A stretch of 64,000 nt of DNA from Holophagales bacterium (GTDB lineage: Bacteria; Acidobacteriota; Thermoanaerobaculia; UBA5066): positions 97,501 through 161,500 of the forward strand of contig JADJZB010000030.1 in NCBI GenBank assembly GCA_016719485.1, written 5' to 3'. The translations under genes and the position numbers were made by a program. This document shows, one piece after another, positions 50,296 to 59,133 of this stretch. Every line of letters begins with the position of its first letter. Within the stretch, counting starts at the first letter, position 1. A model generated the notes under the pieces. The model had not been told where the DNA came from and did not search any database. It saw nothing but the letters and a program-made list of their open reading frames with translations.

Positions 50296-51701
50296 TCGCG
50301 GCGTTTCTCCTGGCCTCGACCCTCGTCGCGACTCTCGTCTCCACTCTCGCCGCGCCGCCGGCCGAGGAGCTCCCCGTCGCCAAGGCCGTCGAGACCGCCC
50401 TCATGGGCAACCCCGACCTCCTCGACGCCGTCGACAGCGCCGCGATCGCCGCCGCGAGCCTCTCCGCCGCCCGCTCCGGTTTCCTGCCGCAGGTGACGCC
50501 GTTCCTCTCGCCCTCCCTCCGGGACGGCGGGGCCCCCGCGCTGAGCAGGTACGGCGTCAGCGTTTCCGAGCAGCTGCCGTTCGGCCCGCGCCTCTCGGGC
50601 ATCGCCGAGGCAGCCCGATTCGAGGAAGGAGGGGAGTGGAGCTCCTTCTACTCGCTTTCCGTGGCGCAGCCGCTCCTGCGGGGCCTCGACCCCGCGGTCA
50701 CGCGCGAACCGCTCCGCGTGGCGGGAAGGCAGGTGGACACCGTCGGCCGGAACCTCTCGGTCCAGAAGCGGCGCACGGTCGTCGCCGTCTGGAGCGCCTA
50801 CCTGGCTTCGATCCTCCAGGACGAGCTCGTGGGTGAGGCTGCCGGGCGGACGGAGCGGGCGGAGACGATCCTCGCGTCGAGCCATGCCAAGGAGCAGGCC
50901 GGGAGCGTCTCGCGCCTCGACGTCCTCCGGGCCGAGCAGCTCGTCGCCCAGTCCCGCTCGCAGGAGAACGACACCCGCAACGCCAGGGAAGACGCCCTCG
51001 ACCTCCTCGCCCGCCTCCTCGGCCGCCCGGCCGGCAGCCGCTGGCGCCTCGTCTCGCCGGAGCGCCTCCCGGTCGACGTCCCGGACGAGGAGGAGGCCAT
51101 CGTCGCGGCCCTCTCCTCCCGCGAGGAGGTCGTCGAGGCCCGCGAGCGCGTAAAGGACGCCGAGTTCCAGCTCCGTATCGCCAGGAGCCTTCTCCTCCCC
51201 TCGCTCGACGCGGGGCTCACCTGGAGCGCAGCCGGGAGCGGAAATCGCCTGGGGAATGCCCTCGGGTCGTCTGGTCCGTCCGTCTGGACGCTCGGCTTCT
51301 CCTCTCAGGCTCCCCTGAACCTCGGTACGCAGCTCGCCGCAAAGAGCCAGGCCGAGGTGGCGCTCCGGAGCGCCCGCCGGGGCGTCGAGTCGCTGGAGGC
51401 GGACGTCGTCCGGCAGGTCCGCGCCGCAGCCCGGCGCCTCGCCACCGCCCGCGACCGGCTCGCCCTCGACGCGGCGAACGAGGGCGTCGCGAGGATGCAG
51501 CTCGAGGTCGCCCAGCTGCGCTTCGGCAAGGGGCTCAGCGACAACTTCTTCGTCGTCGACGCCGAGGGGCTCTACAACTCCGCGCGGGTCTCCCTCCTCA
51601 CCTCGCGCCAGCAGGTCCTCCTCTACGAGCTCGCCCTCCTCGCGGAGGCCGGGCTCCTGCGCCCCGAGGAGTTCCTCCCCCGTCCGGCCCGGGCGCCGTA
51701 A
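50292..51701 (+). CDS. TolC-like outer-membrane efflux protein
   Basis: The 469-residue protein has a signal peptide and the paired long coiled-coil helices of the OEP family: AVETALMGNPDLLDAVDSAAIAA, later RLDVLRAEQLVAQSRSQ and DAANEGVARMQLEVAQLRFGKGLSDN. It forms a trimeric exit duct. The GTG start overlaps the permease stop by four bases, so the components are made together. Confidence 0.9.
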   Translation: MIAAFLLASTLVATLVSTLAAPPAEELPVAKAVETALMGNPDLLDAVDSAAIAAASLSAARSGFLPQVTPFLSPSLRDGGAPALSRYGVSVSEQLPFGPRLSGIAEAARFEEGGEWSSFYSLSVAQPLLRGLDPAVTREPLRVAGRQVDTVGRNLSVQKRRTVVAVWSAYLASILQDELVGEAAGRTERAETILASSHAKEQAGSVSRLDVLRAEQLVAQSRSQENDTRNAREDALDLLARLLGRPAGSRWRLVSPERLPVDVPDEEEAIVAALSSREEVVEARERVKDAEFQLRIARSLLLPSLDAGLTWSAAGSGNRLGNALGSSGPSVWTLGFSSQAPLNLGTQLAAKSQAEVALRSARRGVESLEADVVRQVRAAARRLATARDRLALDAANEGVARMQLEVAQLRFGKGLSDNFFVVDAEGLYNSARVSLLTSRQQVLLYELALLAEAGLLRPEEFLPRPARAP

Positions 51702-51717
51702 ACTGCGCGCAGATCCC

Positions 51718-53202
51718 ATGCTCGACGCTGTCCGCATCGCGCCGGCCGTGCGCCGTTTTCGCGAGGCTCTCTCGCTCCTCGGTGCGCTGTCGCCGCGGAA
51801 GAAGGCCCTCCTCGCTGCCGGCGCCGCCGCGCTCGTCCTCGCGACCGCGCTCCTCGTCCGCCGGGCCGCCGTGTCCGACGTCGTCGGCGAGGTCCGTGCC
51901 GTTCGTGGTCCGCTGCGCATCACCGTCGCCGTCTCGGGCCTCCTCGCCCCGGCCCGCGCCGAGAGCTACGGCCCCGAGGTCGCGGGGGTCGAGATGAAGG
52001 TCGCCGAGCTCGCCCCGGAGGGGACGTGGGTCGCACCCGGGGCGCTCCTCGTCCGCTTCGACGACGCCCCCTTCCGCCGCGAGCTGGAGGTCGCCCGCTC
52101 CCGCCTCGTCCAGACCTCCGGCGAAGCCGAGCAGGCGCGGCAGGCCCTGCGCGCCCTCCTTGCCACGCAGCAGAGCGAGCGCCTCGAGGCCTCCTCCGCC
52201 TACGCGCGGGCCGAGCTCGACCTGAGGACGTTCGTCAACGGCGTCGCGCCGCTCCAGGTGCAGCAGTCCGCGGCCGCGGTCGAGCGGGCCAGGCGGGAGA
52301 CGGAGGAGGCGCGGCAGAAGCTCGAGGGGCTCGCCCCGTTCGCCGAGAAGGGGTACGTCTCGCGCGACGAGCTGCGCTCGGCCGAGCGGCGGGCGACCGA
52401 GGCCGAGGCCGACCTCGTCCTCGCGGGGCAGCAGCACTCCACGCTCACCCGCTTCACCCACCCCCAGCTCCTCGCGCAGAAGACGCAGGAGGTCGAGTCG
52501 AGGAAGGCCTCCCTGAAGGTCGTCTCCGAGAAGACCGCCGCGCAGGCGGCCCAGGCGAAGGCGGCCGCCGACCTCGCCGACGCGCGCGCCGCGGAGGCCG
52601 CCCGCACCGTCGCCGACGTCGAACGCCGCATCGCGCTCTGCACGGTGACCGCGCGCTCCCCCGGCCTCGTCGTCCACCGGGAGATCTTCGAGAAGGGGGG
52701 CGAGAAGCGCCGCGTCCGCGTCGGCGACGCCGTCTTCGCCGGGCAGCCCGTCCTCGACCTCCCCGACCTCTCCGAGATGCTCGTGGAGACGCGGGTGAAG
52801 GAAGGTGAGATCCACCGCGTGGAGCCCGGCCAGAAGGCCGAGGTCCGCCTCGAGGCCTTCCCCGACGAGACGTTCGCCGCCACCGTCCTGCGCCTCGGCG
52901 CCCTCACGGCGGGCGACAAGGGCGAGGCGCGCACGTTCCCCCTCGTCCTCAGGCTCGCGAAGGCCGAGCCGCGGCTGCGCCCGGGAATGGGCGCACAGGC
53001 TCTCGTCCTGGCCGGCGAGGTCGAGGACGCCATACAGGTGCCCGTCGACGCCGTCCGCTACGAAGGCGACCAGGCGGTCTGCACCGTCCGGACCGTCACC
53101 GGCACCGAGACGCGGCGCGTGAAGACGGGCCGCAGCAACGCCTTCTTCGTCGAGGTCCGCGACGGGCTCTCCGAAGGCGACGTCGTCCTCATCTCCCGCT
53201 AG
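51718..53202 (+). CDS. HlyD/MacA-like periplasmic adaptor
   Basis: The 494-residue membrane-fusion protein has one N-terminal helix (ALLAAGAAALVLATALLV), a lipoyl/barrel-sandwich half (VEMKVAELAPEGTWVAPGALLVRFD), and a very long coiled-coil hairpin (about 120-310). The second barrel half and a beta-barrel region end with VKTGRSNAFFVEVRDGLSEGDVV. It links the permease to the TolC-like duct. It ends just before the large palindrome. Confidence 0.9.
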   Translation: MLDAVRIAPAVRRFREALSLLGALSPRKKALLAAGAAALVLATALLVRRAAVSDVVGEVRAVRGPLRITVAVSGLLAPARAESYGPEVAGVEMKVAELAPEGTWVAPGALLVRFDDAPFRRELEVARSRLVQTSGEAEQARQALRALLATQQSERLEASSAYARAELDLRTFVNGVAPLQVQQSAAAVERARRETEEARQKLEGLAPFAEKGYVSRDELRSAERRATEAEADLVLAGQQHSTLTRFTHPQLLAQKTQEVESRKASLKVVSEKTAAQAAQAKAAADLADARAAEAARTVADVERRIALCTVTARSPGLVVHREIFEKGGEKRRVRVGDAVFAGQPVLDLPDLSEMLVETRVKEGEIHRVEPGQKAEVRLEAFPDETFAATVLRLGALTAGDKGEARTFPLVLRLAKAEPRLRPGMGAQALVLAGEVEDAIQVPVDAVRYEGDQAVCTVRTVTGTETRRVKTGRSNAFFVEVRDGLSEGDVVLISR

Positions 53203-53210
53203 GGGACACC

Positions 53211-53275
53211 CGTGGGGTCAGGTCCCGAATGGTGTATTGTTCTCAACAATACACCATTCGGGACCTGACCCCACG
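53211..53275. repeat. Perfect 31-bp REP-like inverted repeat
   Basis: Positions 53211-53241 and 53245-53275 are exact reverse complements around a three-base loop CTC. The outer part contains GTGGGGTCAGGTC, beginning with the GTGG tetranucleotide seen in RAYT-linked REP elements. The inner part (ATGGTGTATTGTT) is far more AT-rich than the surroundings. It lies between convergent genes and would act as a terminator in both directions. The element looks mobile; no transposase gene is in the window. Confidence 0.85.
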
Positions 53276-53293
53276 CTCTTGACCCCACGCTCT
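53266..53293. repeat. Tandem 14-bp direct repeat beside the palindrome
   Basis: TGACCCCACGCTCT occurs at 53266-53279 and again, directly abutting, at 53280-53293. The first copy overlaps the right arm of the inverted repeat. It may be a scar of element insertion or replication slippage. Confidence 0.7.
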
Positions 53294-53295
53294 CT

Positions 53296-54108
53296 TCAGG
53301 GCTTCGCCGCCCTCGCGATTGCGTCGAGGAAGCCCAGGTGCGAACCCGTTAGCCAATGCCCGCCATCGACGGGAAGACATGCGCCGGTGATGTAGCCCGC
53401 CTTCGACTCGTCGGCGAGGAAGGCGATCGACTCGGCGACCTCGGCGGGCGTCGTGTAGCGGCGGAGCGGGATGGACTCGACGATCTCCCTGGCGAGCGTC
53501 TCGTCGAGCCAGAGGTTCTTGTCGGTCCCCTCGGAGCGGAAGGGCCCGGGCGAGACGGCGTTCGCGCGGATACCGTGCCGCGCCCACTCGACCGCGAGGG
53601 TCCGCGTGAGGGCGAGGACCCCCGCCTTGGCCGAGGCGGAGTGGATGACCCCAGGCCCCGCGGCCCAGGCGTAGTCGGCGACGACCGTGACGATCGAACG
53701 TCCCCTCCCGTCCGCGGCGTGGGCCTCGATCATCTTCCGGCCGAAAGCCGAGCAGCAGAAGAAGGTGCCATTGAGGACGATCTCGATGACCGCTTTCCAG
53801 CCGTTCGGCGAGAGCTTCTCGGCGGGGCAGACGAAGTTCCCGGCGGCATTGGCGAGGAGGACGTCGAGCGCACCCCAGCGCTCGTGAACGGCCGCGGCCA
53901 TCTTCGCCACGTCGTCGTCGTACCGGACGTCGCAGGTGAAGATCGCCACGCCTTCAGCCCCCGCGGCCGCGATCTCCCTCGACGCCGCTTCGAGCACCTC
54001 GGTGCGCCGGCCGCAGATCGCCACGCGGTCCCCCTCGCGCGCGAAGCGGAGCGCCGCCGCTTTCCCGAGCCCTGTTCCGCCCCCGGTCACCATCACCGTT
54101 CTCGCCAT
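53296..54108 (-). CDS. Short-chain dehydrogenase, 2,4-dienoyl-CoA reductase-like
   Basis: The 270-residue SDR has the cofactor motif VTGGGTGLGKA, the NAAGNF motif typical of 2,4-dienoyl-CoA reductases and peroxisomal-type enoyl reductases, and the PG-x-FRSEGTDKNLW segment. The usual YxxxK catalytic motif appears as SASAKAG, with Ser in place of Tyr, as in dienoyl-CoA reductases. It probably helps degrade unsaturated fatty acids. Single minus-strand gene. Confidence 0.87.
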   Translation of the reverse strand: MARTVMVTGGGTGLGKAAALRFAREGDRVAICGRRTEVLEAASREIAAAGAEGVAIFTCDVRYDDDVAKMAAAVHERWGALDVLLANAAGNFVCPAEKLSPNGWKAVIEIVLNGTFFCCSAFGRKMIEAHAADGRGRSIVTVVADYAWAAGPGVIHSASAKAGVLALTRTLAVEWARHGIRANAVSPGPFRSEGTDKNLWLDETLAREIVESIPLRRYTTPAEVAESIAFLADESKAGYITGACLPVDGGHWLTGSHLGFLDAIARAAKP

Positions 54109-54213
54109 CGCCGCCTCCTCGCGCCTCACCGCCTCATGTCGATACGTTAACCCCTCGACGGCTTCGGGCACCCCGTCCGGACCAGCCGCGGCGGCCTCCC
54201 TATACTCCCGGTC

Positions 54214-54540
54214 GTGAACCGGGAACGCTGGACTTCCTTTCCCGCCTCGACCCCCGAAGAGCTCGCGCTCCTCGACGCGATCAGCGGGACCTCCGCCCAC
54301 CGCAACGTGACGGTCGTCGGAGCGGACGGGCGCGGGCGTCCGCTCGCCGCGGTCTTCTCGATCGGCGTCGAGGCTCCCTTCGACGGAAAAGCGGACGTCG
54401 GCGTGAAGCTCCTCTTCGAAAGGACGGGCCCCGGCCCCGAAGACCGCTTCGTCATGGACCCGTGGGAGCTCCTCGACCAGTTCCTCCGCGAAGCCGTGGC
54501 GGACGCGGAGGCGCGGCGAAAGCTCTCTGCCGCACCGTGA
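54214..54540 (+). CDS. Small protein of unknown function, coupled to lhr
   Basis: The 108-residue soluble product starts at GTG 54214 and contains no motif I recognise (STPEELALLDAISGTSAH, VMDPWELLDQFLREAVAD). Its stop overlaps the GTG of the Lhr helicase (GTGA), indicating translational coupling. Codon-position GC bias matches real genes here. A role linked to the helicase is only inference. Confidence 0.6.
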   Translation: MNRERWTSFPASTPEELALLDAISGTSAHRNVTVVGADGRGRPLAAVFSIGVEAPFDGKADVGVKLLFERTGPGPEDRFVMDPWELLDQFLREAVADAEARRKLSAAP

Positions 54541-57500
54541 GCCCCCGCTCGCGGCAGGTCCTCCTGCCCGCCCCGGCTCCTCCGTCGGACCCGCTCGAGC
54601 TCTTCCACCCTGCCGTCGCGTCCTGGTTCCGCGAGGCGTTCCCCGACGGCCCGACTGCGGCCCAGCGCGGGGCCTGGCCCCCGATCGAGGCGGGCGAGAA
54701 CGTCCTCCTCGTCTCACCGACCGGCACCGGCAAGACGCTCGCTGCGTTTCTCGTCGGGCTGGATGCGATCCTCCGCCGCCGCCTCGCGGGCGACGGCGCC
54801 CCGCGCCTCGCTACGCTCTACGTCTCGCCGCTCAAGGCGCTCGACAACGACGTCCATCGCAACCTCGAGCGGCCACGCGCCGGGATCGCAGCTCATCTCG
54901 GCGCCGACCGCGTGCCGATCACGACCGCCGTGAGGACGGGCGACACCCCGTCGCGCGAGCGGGCGAGCCAGCTGAAGGCGCCGCCCGACGTCCTCATCAC
55001 GACCCCCGAGTCGCTCTACCTGATGCTGACGGGGTCGGGCCGCCGTGCCCTCGAGGGGGTCTCGACGGTGATCCTCGACGAGGTCCACTCCGTCGCTGGG
55101 ACGAAGCGCGGCAGCCACCTTTCCCTCTCGCTCGAGCGGCTCGAGGAGCTCGTCGCGCGCGCGGGGGGCGCCTCGCCGCAGCGGATCGCGCTCTCGGCCA
55201 CCGTCGCGCCGGTCGATGTCGTCGCCTCCTTCGCCGCCGGGACGGGGCGCGCCATGCGCCCGGTGGTCGTCGCGGCGAGAAAAGCGCTGGACCTGACCGT
55301 CACTTCCCCGGCGAGCGACTTCCGTTCGCTCCCCGACGGCTCGGCGTGGGGGCCGGCCGTCGAGACGGTCGTGAACGAGGTCGCCGCGCGGAGGACGACG
55401 CTCGTCTTCTGCAACAACCGGCGGCTCGCCGAGAAGGTGGCCCGCAAGCTCTCCGACGCGACCGGCACCGACGTCCCGACGCACCACGGCTCCGTCTCGC
55501 GCCCGATGCGCGAGAAGATCGAGGCGGCCCTCAAGTCGGGCACCCTCCCGGTCCTCGTCGCGACCGGCTCCCTCGAGCTCGGCATCGACGTCGGGCACGT
55601 CGACTCGGTCGTCCTCCTCGAGAGCCCGAAGGGGATCGCCCGCGGGCTCCAGCGGGTGGGGCGCTCCGGGCACCTCGTCGGCGAGACGGCGCGCGGCCTC
55701 TTCGTTCCCCTCTACCTCGACGACCTCTTCGAGAGCGCGGCGACGGCCGAGGCGATGCGCGAGGGTGCCGTCGAGGAAACGCGCCCGCCCGACTTCCCGC
55801 TCGACGTCCTCGCGCAGCAGCTCGTCGCCGAGACCGTGGCGCGTGAGGCCGACGGCCTCGCCGTCACCGCCGCCGAGCTCTTCGCGCTCGCGCGGAAGGC
55901 CTTTCCCTACCGCGCCCTGCCCCGCTCGCTCTTCCTCGAAACCCTCGCGATGCTCTCGGGAAAATACCCGCGGGAGCGCTTCGCCGCGCTCGCCCCGAAG
56001 CTCGTCTGGGACCGCGCGACGGACCGCGTCACGCCGCTCCCCGGCGCGCGTCTCGCCGCGCTTCTCGACGGCGGGACGATCGGCGACCGCGGCTCCTTCC
56101 GCGCCGTCCTGCCCGACCGCAAGACCGCCGTCGGCGAGCTGGACGAGGAGTTCGTCCACGAGACGAAGGAGGGCGACGTCTTCCTCCTCGGCTCGCGGGC
56201 CTGGCGCGCCCTCGAGATCGGCCACAGCACCGTCGTCGTCGAGGAGGCGCACGGCCAGCCGGCGCCGCGGATGCCGTTCTGGAGGGGCGAGGGACTGGGC
56301 CGGACCGGCATCCTCGGCGAGCGGATCGGCAGGCTGAAGCGTTTCGTCGCCGAACGGCTCGACGACCCCGGGCTCAATGACCTCCTCGCCGCGCGCTACG
56401 CGACGACACCGGACGCCGCAGCCGCGATCGTCGGCTCGGTCCGGCGGGAGGTGACCGAGTCCGGCGGCCTCGCCTCCGACCGCACCGTCGTCTTCGAGAC
56501 CTTCCCGAACGACCTGGGCGACCCGTGCATCGTCGTCCGCTCTCTCCTGGGGCGGGGCGTGAACCTCCCCTGGTCCCTCGTCCTCTCGGCGGTCCTGCGG
56601 GAAGAGACCGGCGTCGACGTCGAGACCGTCGCTTCCGACGACGGCATCCTCCTTCGGACGCCCGGTGCCGAGCGGGAGGTGCCTCTCGAGCGGCTCTCGC
56701 GCATCGGTCCGGACGAGGCCCGGGAGCGGCTCCTCGCGCAGCTCCCGAACTCGCCGATGTTCGGGGCCCGCTTCCGCGAGAACGCGCAGCGCGCACTCCT
56801 CCTGCCGCGCCTCCGGAGCGGGCGCCGAACCCCGTTCTGGCTCCAGCGGATCAAGGCGCGCGACCTCCTCCAGACGACCCGCTCCCTTCCCGACTTTCCC
56901 GTCGTTGCGGAGACCTACCGCGACTGCCTGCGCGACCTCTGGGAGATGGACCGGCTCCTCGACCTCCTCGCGCGGATGGAGAAGGGCGAGGTCGAGCGGG
57001 TCCTCGAGCGGCGGCGCGCGCCCTCGCCGGCCGCGGCGTCACTCCTCTTCAAGTTCGTCGCGGTCTACATGTACGAGTGGGACGCTCCCCGCGCCGAGCG
57101 GGACCTCCACGCCGTCGCCGCGAACCGCGCCCTTCTCGGCGAGGTCCTCGGTGAGAACCTCGACGACGGGCTCCGGCCCGAGGCTGCCGAAGCGGCCCGT
57201 GCCGACGCGACGCGCCTGACGCCGCGGCGGATGGCCCGGACGGCCGAGGAGCTCCTTCTCGCTATAATGGAAAATCAAGACCTGACCCCACGGGAGGTCC
57301 TCGAGCGGTCGGTCGGGGACGGGGCCGCGTGGATCGCCCGGCTCGAGGGACGGGGGTCGGTGGCGCGGGTGCGGGTCGCGGGCGAGGAGCGGCTCGTCGC
57401 GGCGGAGGAGCGCGGACTCTGGGCGGCGCTCGCGGCGGGGACGCTGCCTCGGGAAGAGCGGGACCGGCTCGTCCTCGGGTACGTCGGGACGCGCGGGCCG

Positions 57501-59018
57501 GCAACGGCGGCGGAGGTCGCGGCGCGCTACGGCCTGGGCGAGGAGGACGTCCTCGACTCGCTCGAGCGGCTGCGCCTCGAGGCGCTCGTCGTCGCGGGGC
57601 GGCTCGGCGGGGCCGCGGGTGCGCGGCGCTTCGCCGGGGCGCGCCTCGCGGAGGCGATCCGGCGGAAGACGCTCTCGATCCTGCGCGGCGAGATCCGGCC
57701 GGTGCCGGCTTCGGTGCGCCGCGCGTTCGTCGCCCGCCGGCAGGGGGCCGTGTCGGGGGCGCGGTTCGCGGGCCCGGACGCGGCCGAGCGTGCCGTCGGC
57801 CTGATGCGGGGCCTGGCGCTGCCGGCCGCCGCGTGGGAGGCGTCGGTTCTCCCGGCGCGTCTCGCCGAACCGGAACCCGACGCCCTCGACGTCCTCTCGG
57901 CGCGCGGCCTCCTCGTCTGGCGCCTCGACGGGGAGAGGGAGCTGCGCTCCTCGCGGATGAGCCTCTTCTTCCGCGGCGAGGGACGGTTCGTCCTGTCCGA
58001 CGCGCCGCCGCCGGTCGAGGCGCTCTCACCGGAGGCCCGTGGCCTCCACGAATCGCTCGCCCTCGGTGGGGCGTCATTTCTCTCCGACCTCGCAGGGCCG
58101 CTCGGACAGCGCCCCGAGGCGCTCGTTCCGCCGCTGCGCGAGCTCCTCCTCGCCGGCCTCGTCACCGGGGACGGCTTCCACGGCCTCCGCGAGCTCCTCC
58201 GCGCGAAACGGGCCGCGCCCATGGCCCCGGCTCCGGCCACCGCGGCGCCCCTCGGTCGTCCCCCGTCGCGGCCCGCGCTGCGCGCCGCCGAGGCGCGCGT
58301 CGCATCGCGCCTCGGTATCGGCGGACGGACGTCGGCGGCGGCCTCGCACGTCCTCTCGGGCCGCTGGTCCCTCCTCTCGGCGCCGTCGGTCCTCGGTCCC
58401 GAGCTCGCACCCGGCGAGCGCGCCGAGGCCTGGGCCCGACTTCTCCTCGCCCGCTGGGGCGTCGTCTCGCGCGCCGTCGTCGAGGCGGCCGAGAGTGCGG
58501 TTCGATGGAGCGAGGTGGCACCGGCCTTCGCCCGGATGGAGCTGCGGGGCGACCTCCGGCGGGGCGAGTTCGTCGAGGGAGACGGGCCTCTCCAGTACGC
58601 CGAGCCCGACGTCGTCGAGGAGCTGCGCCGGATGCGCGAGGCGCCCGACGACGGAGACCCGGCCGACGGCCTCGCCGCCCTCGCCGCCTCCGACCCCGCC
58701 CTCCTCGGCCTCGACACGCCCCGCGACGGGTACTCCGTTCTTCGCAACGGTGCGCCCGTCCTGGTGCTCCCGGGTTCGGGAGAGCTCGACCTCGGCGCGT
58801 CGCCGGCTTCCGACCGCGTCCTGCGGGCGGGGCTGGCCGAGCTGCAGGCGCTCCTGCTCCGCGCGCGCGACCCTCTCGGCCGGCCGCGCCGACTCGTCGT
58901 CGAGTCGATCTCTTCCGCCGGCTCGTCGCGCCCCGCTGCCGGCTCTCCCCTCGCGCCGCTTCTCGAGGGGCTCGGCTTCACGCGGGACGGAACGTCGTAC
59001 GCCTGGCGGGCGCTGTAG
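54537..59018 (+). CDS. lhr: Lhr-family large ATP-dependent helicase
   Basis: The 1493-residue SF2 helicase has SPTGTGKT (motif I), TPESLYLML, DEVH (motif II), SATVAP (motif III), FCNNRRLAEKVAR, VATGSLELGID and QRVGRSGH (motif VI). The long C-terminal extension is typical of full-length Lhr; the bacterial long form acts in DNA repair or RNA processing. Around 57262-57291 the DNA changes character (AT-rich, then a REP-like 13-mer) while staying in frame, encoding AIMENQDLTPRE. The start is GTG overlapping the preceding small gene. Confidence 0.95.
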   Translation: MSPRSRQVLLPAPAPPSDPLELFHPAVASWFREAFPDGPTAAQRGAWPPIEAGENVLLVSPTGTGKTLAAFLVGLDAILRRRLAGDGAPRLATLYVSPLKALDNDVHRNLERPRAGIAAHLGADRVPITTAVRTGDTPSRERASQLKAPPDVLITTPESLYLMLTGSGRRALEGVSTVILDEVHSVAGTKRGSHLSLSLERLEELVARAGGASPQRIALSATVAPVDVVASFAAGTGRAMRPVVVAARKALDLTVTSPASDFRSLPDGSAWGPAVETVVNEVAARRTTLVFCNNRRLAEKVARKLSDATGTDVPTHHGSVSRPMREKIEAALKSGTLPVLVATGSLELGIDVGHVDSVVLLESPKGIARGLQRVGRSGHLVGETARGLFVPLYLDDLFESAATAEAMREGAVEETRPPDFPLDVLAQQLVAETVAREADGLAVTAAELFALARKAFPYRALPRSLFLETLAMLSGKYPRERFAALAPKLVWDRATDRVTPLPGARLAALLDGGTIGDRGSFRAVLPDRKTAVGELDEEFVHETKEGDVFLLGSRAWRALEIGHSTVVVEEAHGQPAPRMPFWRGEGLGRTGILGERIGRLKRFVAERLDDPGLNDLLAARYATTPDAAAAIVGSVRREVTESGGLASDRTVVFETFPNDLGDPCIVVRSLLGRGVNLPWSLVLSAVLREETGVDVETVASDDGILLRTPGAEREVPLERLSRIGPDEARERLLAQLPNSPMFGARFRENAQRALLLPRLRSGRRTPFWLQRIKARDLLQTTRSLPDFPVVAETYRDCLRDLWEMDRLLDLLARMEKGEVERVLERRRAPSPAAASLLFKFVAVYMYEWDAPRAERDLHAVAANRALLGEVLGENLDDGLRPEAAEAARADATRLTPRRMARTAEELLLAIMENQDLTPREVLERSVGDGAAWIARLEGRGSVARVRVAGEERLVAAEERGLWAALAAGTLPREERDRLVLGYVGTRGPATAAEVAARYGLGEEDVLDSLERLRLEALVVAGRLGGAAGARRFAGARLAEAIRRKTLSILRGEIRPVPASVRRAFVARRQGAVSGARFAGPDAAERAVGLMRGLALPAAAWEASVLPARLAEPEPDALDVLSARGLLVWRLDGERELRSSRMSLFFRGEGRFVLSDAPPPVEALSPEARGLHESLALGGASFLSDLAGPLGQRPEALVPPLRELLLAGLVTGDGFHGLRELLRAKRAAPMAPAPATAAPLGRPPSRPALRAAEARVASRLGIGGRTSAAASHVLSGRWSLLSAPSVLGPELAPGERAEAWARLLLARWGVVSRAVVEAAESAVRWSEVAPAFARMELRGDLRRGEFVEGDGPLQYAEPDVVEELRRMREAPDDGDPADGLAALAASDPALLGLDTPRDGYSVLRNGAPVLVLPGSGELDLGASPASDRVLRAGLAELQALLLRARDPLGRPRRLVVESISSAGSSRPAAGSPLAPLLEGLGFTRDGTSYAWRAL
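57262..57291 (-). repeat. Partial REP-like sequence inside lhr
   Basis: Positions 57279-57291 (GACCTGACCCCAC) equal the 13 outer bases of the palindrome arm at 53262-53274. They are preceded by an AT-rich stretch (57262-57278) out of keeping with the gene. It lies in frame within the helicase coding region and shows no second arm. Confidence 0.5.
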
Positions 59019-59030
59019 CCGAAGGCAGAA

Positions 59031-59054
59031 CGGGCGGGCCCAAAGGCCCGCCCG
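59031..59054 (+). terminator. Terminator after lhr
   Basis: A 10-bp perfect GC stem (59031-59040 with 59045-59054) has a CAAA loop, 12 bases after the helicase stop. The tail is not U-rich, but the hairpin is strong and well placed between convergent genes. Confidence 0.6.
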
Positions 59055-59092
59055 CGCGTTCGGGAAGCTGTGCCCGCCCCCCCCCCTGGGGT

Positions 59093-59122
59093 CCGGGGGG
59101 TGCAAGGAAACGCACCCCCCGG
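59093..59122 (-). terminator. Hairpin after the superoxide dismutase gene
   Basis: An 11-bp stem (59093-59103 with 59112-59122) lies 11 bases beyond the sodB-type stop on the minus strand. It is followed by a C/G homopolymer region rather than T's. It probably ends the dismutase transcript. Confidence 0.5.
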
Positions 59123-59133
59123 CGAGCGGAACC

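Noticed and set aside
59075..59100. C/G homopolymer runs as a functional element
   Set aside because: They lie between two terminator hairpins of convergent genes and look like low-complexity spacer; run length may also be a sequencing artefact.
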